From an uncultured bacterium (GTDB taxonomy: Bacteria; Bacillota; Clostridia; Lachnospirales; Lachnospiraceae), in contig CALBJL010000146.1 in the NCBI GenBank assembly GCA_937893485.1, positions 1-5,316 of the forward strand: 5,316 bases of DNA, read 5' to 3'. The notes under the pieces were generated by a model. The model was not told the origin of the DNA. It did no database searches and was given only the letters and a program-made list of their open reading frames with translations. Numbering within the stretch: position 1 is the first letter of the stretch; the number at the start of each line of letters is the position of its first letter. This document shows positions 1 to 3,874 of this stretch, one piece after another. The position numbers were made by a program, and so were the translations under genes.

Positions 1-649
1 CATCGAAAAATCCATCCAGAAAGTGATAATCTTCCCCTGCTCTGCCCTGCAGCGCCAATATGCCCTGTCCTCCGGCGGGAAGCAGCTCCTCCGGTTCAAA
101 ATACCGGCTGATACGCGCCTCCAGACCGAGCCGCTTGAGCCCTGCTGCCGCGAGAATCAGTGCGCCGTAATCTCCCTGATCGAGTTTTTTTAAACGGGTC
201 TGTACGTTTCCGCGCACCGGCGCACAGTTGATGTCCGGATAGAGCGCCTCCAACTGCTGCGCGCGCCGTTTACTGGAAGTGCCGACCGGTCTGCTGTGAT
301 CCCATACAGTGACGCCCTGCGGCAATACGAGCACATCCCGCACATCCTCCCGCGCTGAGCATCCGATCATCGGCAGATCCTGCGGCATCTCCATCGGCAC
401 ATCCTTGAGCGAATGGACGCACAGATCGATCTGCCGGTCACGCAATGCCGCTTCCAGTTCCTTGACAAACAATCCCTTGCCGCCGACCTGATCAAGCGTG
501 CGGTCTAAAATACGGTCTCCCGTCGTTTTCATTGTAATGAGTTCCGGTTCAATCTGTTCACAGTTTTCTTTCATATAATCAATGAGAAGCTGTGCCTGTG
601 CCACCGCGAGCACACTCTCCCTGCTTCCGATCCGAATGATACGTTTCAT
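1..649 (-). CDS. hemC: Hydroxymethylbilane synthase (porphobilinogen deaminase), partial: C-terminus beyond left edge
   Basis: This cytoplasmic enzyme joins four porphobilinogens into hydroxymethylbilane, the last linear precursor shared by heme, siroheme and cobalamin. The visible 216 residues cover domains 1 and 2. Seen: IRIGSRESVLAVAQAQ (about residues 5-20), with the substrate-binding Arg10; VGGKGLFVKELE (55-66); and VHSLKDVP (78-85), whose Asp83 matches the catalytic Asp84 of the E. coli enzyme. RGNVQTRLKKL (146-156) supplies the arginine cluster, and LLPAGGQGILALQ (189-201) marks the end of domain 2. The cysteine that holds the dipyrromethane cofactor lies in domain 3, outside the window, so integrity of the gene cannot be checked. 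The ATG at 649 overlaps the TGA of the upstream dehydrogenase gene as ATGA, which suggests translational coupling. A GGAG lies about 10 bases upstream. Family assignment is very secure; the full family length is about 290-310 residues. Confidence 0.96.
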   Translation of the reverse strand, partial: MKRIIRIGSRESVLAVAQAQLLIDYMKENCEQIEPELITMKTTGDRILDRTLDQVGGKGLFVKELEAALRDRQIDLCVHSLKDVPMEMPQDLPMIGCSAREDVRDVLVLPQGVTVWDHSRPVGTSSKRRAQQLEALYPDINCAPVRGNVQTRLKKLDQGDYGALILAAAGLKRLGLEARISRYFEPEELLPAGGQGILALQGRAGEDYHFLDGFFD

Positions 650-1146
650 GATAACTTTTCTCCAAATCCCTGCTCAATTTTCTCCCGCAGCTCCCGCACG
701 CGCTGATGCGTCTGTGCATTCGCATTTCTCGACGCAATCGCGATCAGAAGCTCACTCTCCGGCACTTCGACGGTCGCCGGAAAATAAAAGCTGCACAGCT
801 TATGATCCGTCGCCACATTCACATAGATTTCCCGATGCCTGCACTCCCGGTAGATCGCCTCATTGACCGCCGGATCATCCGTCGCAGCGATCACCACATC
901 CATATCCTCTTCCATCAGACAGCCCGGATGGTAACGGTCTTTGACATACTGAATGCGCTCCTGCCACTGATCAAACAGCGCCTGCATCCCATCCCCGCAT
1001 TCCGGTGCAATCACGGTCAGACGACACGGTGTTTTCGCCAGCGCCGCCGCGCGTCTGGCTGCGATCGTTCCCGCGCCGAAAATCACAATATGCACATCCT
1101 CCATCTTCACATACAACGGAAAATATTTATATTTTTGTTCCATCAT
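646..1146 (-). CDS. sirC: Precorrin-2 dehydrogenase (siroheme synthase CysG N-terminal / Met8-like domain protein)
   Basis: This 166-residue protein is the NAD-dependent dehydrogenase that oxidises precorrin-2 to sirohydrochlorin, the branch compound for siroheme and anaerobic cobalamin synthesis. It stands alone, without the CysG methyltransferase domain. Seen: a Rossmann start VHIVIFGAGTIAARRAAAL (18-36) with the GxGxxxxRR pattern; VVIAATDDPAVNEAI (84-98), which closes the NAD site; VNVATDHKLCSFYFPATVE (109-127), the active-site loop; and a basic C-terminal helix after LLIAIASRN. In CysG and Met8 this loop usually reads VNVxD; here the fifth position is Thr113 and the Asp is next to it (114). 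Some stand-alone dehydrogenases may also put metal in sirohydrochlorin; the sequence does not settle this. The start codon lies 3 bases after the hemA stop, with a GAGG Shine-Dalgarno 7 bases upstream inside the end of hemA. ATG at 1143 is an equally simple alternative. Confidence 0.92.
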   Translation of the reverse strand: MMEQKYKYFPLYVKMEDVHIVIFGAGTIAARRAAALAKTPCRLTVIAPECGDGMQALFDQWQERIQYVKDRYHPGCLMEEDMDVVIAATDDPAVNEAIYRECRHREIYVNVATDHKLCSFYFPATVEVPESELLIAIASRNANAQTHQRVRELREKIEQGFGEKLS

Positions 1147-1149
1147 CAG

Positions 1150-2361
1150 TTATCCTCTCTCTAACAGCTCCATACAACGTGAAAAAGTATCTGCGTCCAG
1201 TCCGTCCCGCAGCAGATACAGCAAATGCGCGTAGACTTTTCCACCACTGCGCACCGCCGCTGACCGGACAAGCTCCCGCTGCTCATCCGTAAATCCGGCA
1301 CAATCCCTGTGCATACGCCCCCACAGATCATCCGCTGCCGCATCCGCCAGTGCGCCGATCCGCGGAATAAGCTCCCTGTTATAATAAAAACGGGAAAACT
1401 CCTCACACGCCAGCGCCAACCGTTCCTGTGCACGCCGATACTGCTCCTGCTGCGTCGCAGACAACGGCTCGACCTGCAGATCATCCATACAGATCAGACG
1501 CGCTCCGGATAGTTTTCCGACCGCCGGATCAATGTCCCTTGGCACTGCAAGATCCACAAATATTTTTCCGTCCAGCGAAATCCCCGCAAGCCCCTCCGGT
1601 GTAACCGTCAGATTCGGGCTGGCTGTCGCAGAAAAAATGTAATCCACTTCCGGCAGCTTCTCATAACGCTCACCATAATTGATACGGTCAGCACCTTCCG
1701 GAATATCAACCATACCGCTGTGATACTGGCGCACCGTCACAGTCACCTGTGCCCGCGCGTTCATCAATGCCTGCGCGGTGAGCCGCCCCATCATGCCGTT
1801 TCCGATGACCAGTGCACGTTTTCCTTCAAATACTGCACCCTGCTCACGCAGCAATTCCAGTGCCACAGATGCCGCACTGCGGTTTCCTTTTTCAAAAATA
1901 ATGCTGCTCTTGATCTGTTTTGCCACGGTAACCGCCTGCCGGAACAGTACCTCCAGACAGTTATCGGTCGTATATATTTCACGTGCCAGTGCAATCGCCG
2001 CTTTAACCTGCGTCAATATCTGATCCTCGCCCATAATCTGCGAACAGAGTCCGCATGCCAGCTCAAACAAATGGTGCGCCGCAGCCACTCCCTCTCGCGG
2101 GCAAAAATATGCCCGATCCGCCTCCACGGAAAGCTGTCTGTATTCACATACCCACGCGCACAGATCGATCTGCGTATCTTCATCCAGACTCACATACAAC
2201 TCCATCCGGTTACAGGTAGATAACAGCACACAGCCACGGACACCCTGTGTATTTTTCAATGTCTGCAACGCCAGCTCCGCCGCAGATTTCGTAAATGCAA
2301 ACCGCTCACGCACGGCGATCTGTGCCGTGCCATGGTCGATTCCTATCATCTGTAATCTCAT
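1150..2361 (-). CDS. hemA: Glutamyl-tRNA reductase
   Basis: This NADPH-dependent enzyme reduces glutamyl-tRNA(Glu) to glutamate-1-semialdehyde, the first committed step of the C5 route to 5-aminolevulinate. Starting at the ATG at 2361 the protein has 403 residues, in the usual range. Domains: catalytic domain with IGIDHGTAQIAVRERF (6-21) and LLSTCNRMELY (46-56), whose Cys50 has exactly the family's catalytic number; the region HHLFELACGLCSQIMGEDQI (96-115), where the family usually has GLDS; the NADPH fold ALVIGNGMMG (183-192); SATASP (244-249); DLAVPRDIDP (270-279); and a helical dimerisation domain from about 300 with YYNRELIPRI (326-335). A GTG at 2373 would add four residues. I prefer the ATG because GGAAGAG lies just before it and because of the Cys50 numbering. 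It begins 15 bases after cbiC stops and ends 3 bases before the dehydrogenase gene. Position inside a cobalamin operon suggests it feeds B12 synthesis. Confidence 0.97.
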   Translation of the reverse strand: MRLQMIGIDHGTAQIAVRERFAFTKSAAELALQTLKNTQGVRGCVLLSTCNRMELYVSLDEDTQIDLCAWVCEYRQLSVEADRAYFCPREGVAAAHHLFELACGLCSQIMGEDQILTQVKAAIALAREIYTTDNCLEVLFRQAVTVAKQIKSSIIFEKGNRSAASVALELLREQGAVFEGKRALVIGNGMMGRLTAQALMNARAQVTVTVRQYHSGMVDIPEGADRINYGERYEKLPEVDYIFSATASPNLTVTPEGLAGISLDGKIFVDLAVPRDIDPAVGKLSGARLICMDDLQVEPLSATQQEQYRRAQERLALACEEFSRFYYNRELIPRIGALADAAADDLWGRMHRDCAGFTDEQRELVRSAAVRSGGKVYAHLLYLLRDGLDADTFSRCMELLERG

Positions 2362-2364
2362 AAT

Positions 2365-2371
2365 CTCTTCC
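2365..2371 (-). promoter_or_regulatory. Ribosome binding site deciding the hemA start
   Basis: On the minus strand GGAAGAG is followed by ATT and then the ATG at 2361. It overlaps the alternative GTG start at 2373, which itself has only a weak purine stretch about 10 bases upstream. This favours the ATG. Confidence 0.6.
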
Positions 2372-2376
2372 ACAAT

Positions 2377-3042
2377 TTAATTTCTCGTCAGTTGGTACAT
2401 CAGGGCATTCACGATCGCCGCCGCCACATTCGAACCGCCCTTTCTGCCTCTGGCTACAATCGACGGCACATCCGCAGAGAGAATCAGCTCCTTTGCCTGC
2501 ACGACATTGACAAAGCCGACCGGCACACCGATAATGAGCCCCGGCCGGTACTGCTCCTGCTCCATGAGCTCATACAGGCGGAGCAATGCTGTCGGCGCAT
2601 TGCCGATCGCAAAGATCGTCTTCCCATCTAAACGCGCTGCCTTTGACATCGCTGCCGCAGAACGCGTCGTACCATCCCGTCTGGCAGCCTCCGCCACATC
2701 CTCATCCGAAATAAAATTATACACCTTCGCACCCAGCTTTGACAGTGCTGCCTTGTTAATTCCTGACATTGCCATTTTTGTATCAGTGACAATGTTTGCT
2801 CCCTCCGTCAGCAGCCGGTGTGCCTGCCCGATCACGCCCGGCGAAAACACCAGTGTATCCGCATAATCAAAATCCGCCGTCGTGTGTATCACGCGCTTAA
2901 TCACCGGCTCCTCCAGCGGATCAAACGTCCGCCCGCCCAGCTCCTGCGTGATGATCTCAAAGCTGCGCCGCTCAATCTGCACCGGCTCAAGCTGTTCAAA
3001 TATGAGCTGCTGCGGCTGTGTCGTTCTATTTGTACGATCCAT
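2377..3042 (-). CDS. cbiC: Precorrin-8X / cobalt-precorrin-8 methylmutase
   Basis: CbiC (CobH in the aerobic route) moves the methyl group from C-11 to C-12 of precorrin-8 to give (cobalt-)hydrogenobyrinate, finishing the macrocycle phase of cobalamin synthesis. With the ATG at 3042 the protein has 221 residues, close to the family length. Seen: IERRSFEII (23-31); RVIHTTADFDYADTLVFSP (50-68), whose His53 corresponds to the catalytic histidine; IVTDTKMAMSGI (84-95); FAIGNAPTALLRL (144-156); IIGVPVGFVNVVQAKELI (170-187); and RGRKGGSNVAAAIVNAL (198-214). The frame is open to a GTG at 3126, which would add 28 residues unlike the family. The predicted -10 box ends only 9 bases before that GTG, leaving almost no leader, so the ATG is preferred although its ribosome site (GAGTGGG, 8 bases away) is weak. 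It is first in the operon and 15 bases from hemA. Confidence 0.94.
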   Translation of the reverse strand: MDRTNRTTQPQQLIFEQLEPVQIERRSFEIITQELGGRTFDPLEEPVIKRVIHTTADFDYADTLVFSPGVIGQAHRLLTEGANIVTDTKMAMSGINKAALSKLGAKVYNFISDEDVAEAARRDGTTRSAAAMSKAARLDGKTIFAIGNAPTALLRLYELMEQEQYRPGLIIGVPVGFVNVVQAKELILSADVPSIVARGRKGGSNVAAAIVNALMYQLTRN

Positions 3043-3128
3043 ATTTTTATCCCACTCTCTATAGCTTCTTCGTGAAATGATATGCTGCTCCTGCCATGCC
3101 GCCATCCGATCTGACCGGATGACCACAA
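3043..3128 (-). promoter_or_regulatory. cbiC operon leader with a small hairpin
   Basis: About 86 bases lie between the predicted transcription start (~3128) and the preferred cbiC ATG. The first part holds an inverted repeat, CATCCG at 3103-3108 and CGGATG at 3116-3121 with a 7-base loop. A good Shine-Dalgarno AGGAG (3088-3092, minus strand) is followed by no ATG, GTG or TTG at a suitable distance. No cobalamin riboswitch box is visible. The leader has no U-tract, so attenuation is not supported. Confidence 0.35.
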
Positions 3129-3134
3129 CTGATA

Positions 3135-3163
3135 ATTATACCAAAAGAATTGTTTGCACACAA
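3135..3163 (-). promoter_or_regulatory. Promoter of the cbiC-hemA-sirC-hemC operon
   Basis: On the minus strand a perfect -10 TATAAT (3135-3140) is preceded by TGG, giving an extended -10. Seventeen bases further upstream is TTGTGT (3158-3163), a -35 matching only the TTG half. Such weak -35 and strong extended -10 promoters are normal in Firmicutes. Predicted transcription start is near 3128. The spacer and -35 are covered by a palindrome. Confidence 0.7.
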
Positions 3164-3166
3164 TTC
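3147..3166. promoter_or_regulatory. Candidate operator: 20-bp near-perfect palindrome over the cbiC -35/spacer
   Basis: Arms GAATTGT (3147-3153) and ACAATTC (3160-3166) are exact reverse complements, and the central TGCA (3155-3158) is also symmetric. Only one symmetric pair (3154 with 3159) mismatches, so 18 of 20 bases obey the dyad. It overlaps the -35 and most of the spacer of the minus-strand promoter and lies 30 bases from the -35 of the divergent promoter. This is where a dimeric repressor would act. Spacing does not fit a Rex site, and the centre is GC rather than the CG of LacI/CcpA sites. The regulator is unknown. Confidence 0.5.
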
Positions 3167-3195
3167 AAAAAGTCCTAATATATAGCACAAAAATT

Positions 3196-3224
3196 TTGAC
3201 AATTTGTTCATAGCTTGTTAATAT
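3196..3224 (+). promoter_or_regulatory. Promoter of the PBECR-like gene
   Basis: A perfect -35 TTGACA (3196-3201) is followed after 17 bases by TAATAT (3219-3224). TG at 3216-3217 in the right place makes it an extended -10. The predicted start is near 3231, giving a leader of about 58 bases. It is divergent from the cbiC promoter, with the two -35 boxes 32 bases apart, in a very AT-rich interval. Confidence 0.65.
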
Positions 3225-3288
3225 AACGATATAAAAATCTGTTACATATCCGATCAACAAATCATAACCTTGTAAAGAGAGTATCAAT

Positions 3289-3693
3289 TTGATAAATAAA
3301 GACATAAAAGAACTCTGTTCTCTTGATAAAAGACTGTATAAATGCATTTCTAATAACATAGATACCGATCAGGTGGTTCTCACTGACAAACAAATCCTGC
3401 ACATCGCTGACAAACATCCCGATGCCTATAATGATGTACTGGTAGAATTAAATGCTACCATTGCCTGCCCTGACTTTATTATAAAAGACGAAAAACATGA
3501 TAACACCGGTCTCGTTATTAGAAAAATTTCATCTGGAAAAGAACCCAACGAACATACCTTCATTGTCCTTCGCATCTGCACCGATTCCCATCATGGAAAA
3601 TTTGCTAATTCGGTCATTTCAGGTTGGAAAATCAGCAATAAACGACTCCAAAGCTATTTACGCAACAAGGTTGTTCTTTACAAAAAAGAATAA
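3289..3693 (+). CDS. PBECR-like protein (phage Barnase-EndoU-ColicinE5/D-RelE-like nuclease family)
   Basis: This 134-residue soluble protein has no signal peptide or membrane segment. Its layout resembles the PBECR families (nearest in my memory to PBECR3) that Pfam places in the BECR RNase fold and which occur in phages, integrative elements and toxin-like proteins. Seen: LTDKQILHIADKHPD (31-45), a helix with His38 and His43 followed by Pro; a strand with CPDFIIKD (60-67); TGLVIRKI (73-80); HTFIVLRICTD (89-99), with Arg96; and a C-terminal block NSVISGWKIS (107-116) running to YLRNKVVLYKKE (123-134). Which residues are catalytic is inference. The start is TTG with AAAGAG upstream; there is no internal Met, and an in-frame TAA lies at 3265. 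GC is about 37% by hand count, well below its neighbours, and it opposes the B12 genes, suggesting acquisition. No protein antitoxin lies beside it. RNase activity is untested. Confidence 0.75.
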   Translation: MINKDIKELCSLDKRLYKCISNNIDTDQVVLTDKQILHIADKHPDAYNDVLVELNATIACPDFIIKDEKHDNTGLVIRKISSGKEPNEHTFIVLRICTDSHHGKFANSVISGWKISNKRLQSYLRNKVVLYKKE

Positions 3694-3705
3694 TTTTGCT
3701 ATTAT
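3677..3705 (+). promoter_or_regulatory. Promoter of the structured RNA, overlapping the 3' end of the PBECR-like gene
   Basis: TTTACA (3677-3682) and TATTAT (3700-3705) are separated by 17 bases, matching consensus at 5 of 6 positions in each hexamer. TGC at 3697-3699 adds an extended -10. The predicted start is about 3712. The box straddles the stop codon at 3691-3693, so the RNA can be made independently of the nuclease mRNA or be processed from its read-through. Confidence 0.65.
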
Positions 3706-3742
3706 AACCATATGAATAAGGCGAATATCTGAGGTGGTAAAT

Positions 3743-3815
3743 TTCGTTGCAACCACACACCTTTCGAGGTCACAAGAGATGCTACAGAGGCGACGGTAGC
3801 CAGATATTCGTTGCA
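3743..3815 (+). repeat. Direct repeat TTCGTTGCA within the structured RNA
   Basis: The 9-base TTCGTTGCA occurs at 3743-3751, in the loop of the first hairpin, and at 3807-3815, across the 3' end of the closing helix. The first copy extends to the 6-base palindrome TTGCAA (3747-3752), which could mediate loop-loop dimer contacts. Confidence 0.5.
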
Positions 3816-3817
3816 GT

Positions 3818-3852
3818 ATAAGAGCTGTGAGTACTCACAGCTCTTATTTTTT
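3818..3852 (+). terminator. Intrinsic terminator of the structured RNA
   Basis: A 14-base arm at 3818-3831 (ATAAGAGCTGTGAG) pairs perfectly with 3834-3847, closing on a tiny GTAC turn. The + strand then runs TTTTTT (3847-3852). On the minus strand the bases after the stem are not U-rich, so it is a good terminator only for plus-strand transcripts. Confidence 0.9.
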
Positions 3853-3874
3853 CGATAAGGAAACGGCGATCCCC

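Larger units (their letters stand above)
3712..3852 (+). ncRNA. Candidate structured small RNA, family not recognised
   Basis: The 181 bases between the nuclease gene and cbiP hold no credible ORF but strong RNA structure. A perfect 10-bp helix (3722-3731 with 3801-3810) closes three internal hairpins. The first is GTGGT 3734-3738 with ACCAC 3752-3756. The second is ACCT 3759-3762 with AGGT 3767-3770, with a TTCG loop. The third is GCTAC 3781-3785 with GTAGC 3796-3800; it abuts the closing helix, so the two could stack. It is bounded by a near-consensus promoter and an intrinsic terminator, giving about 140 nt. The layout recalls a cloverleaf, but there is no tRNA T-loop consensus or CCA end. 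It does not match the cores I know for cobalamin, TPP, SAM, c-di-GMP or purine riboswitches, T-boxes, hammerheads, SRP RNA or tmRNA. Function is unknown. Its position suggests partnership with the nuclease gene. Confidence 0.6.

Noticed and set aside
706..1164. Plus-strand open frame of 152 codons
   Set aside because: It is antisense to the well-supported dehydrogenase gene and its translation is Arg/His-rich with no family resemblance.
1720..2223. Plus-strand open frame of 167 codons
   Set aside because: It lies opposite hemA, whose motifs are intact along the same stretch. The translation is low-quality and unlike any known protein.
2901..3161. Minus-strand 86-codon frame overlapping the start of cbiC in another frame
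   Set aside because: It begins upstream of the predicted transcription start and is out of frame with the clear CbiC motifs; it has no family features.
3147..3166. Rex or CcpA (cre) binding site
   Set aside because: TTGT and ACAA are 6 bases apart rather than the 10 expected for Rex, and the centre is GC instead of the CG of cre sites.
3043..3290. Cobalamin riboswitch before cbiC
   Set aside because: No B12-box-like sequence is visible on the minus strand between cbiP and cbiC, and the leader is too short (about 86 bases).
3712..3732. Mini-ORF ATG AAT AAG GCG AAT ATC TGA at the start of the RNA
   Set aside because: It has only six codons, no Shine-Dalgarno, and its ATG coincides with the predicted transcription start. 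It runs into the closing helix, so it is more likely RNA structure than peptide.
3731..3762. GAGGTGGTA resembling the T-box core GGGTGGNACCGCG
   Set aside because: The CCGCG continuation is missing, there is no upstream specifier stem, and no downstream gene follows on that strand before a terminator.
3722..3815. tRNA or tRNA-like gene
   Set aside because: The cloverleaf look is superficial: the closing helix is 10 bp, the last hairpin has a 10-base loop without TTCGANNC, and no anticodon arm or CCA fits.
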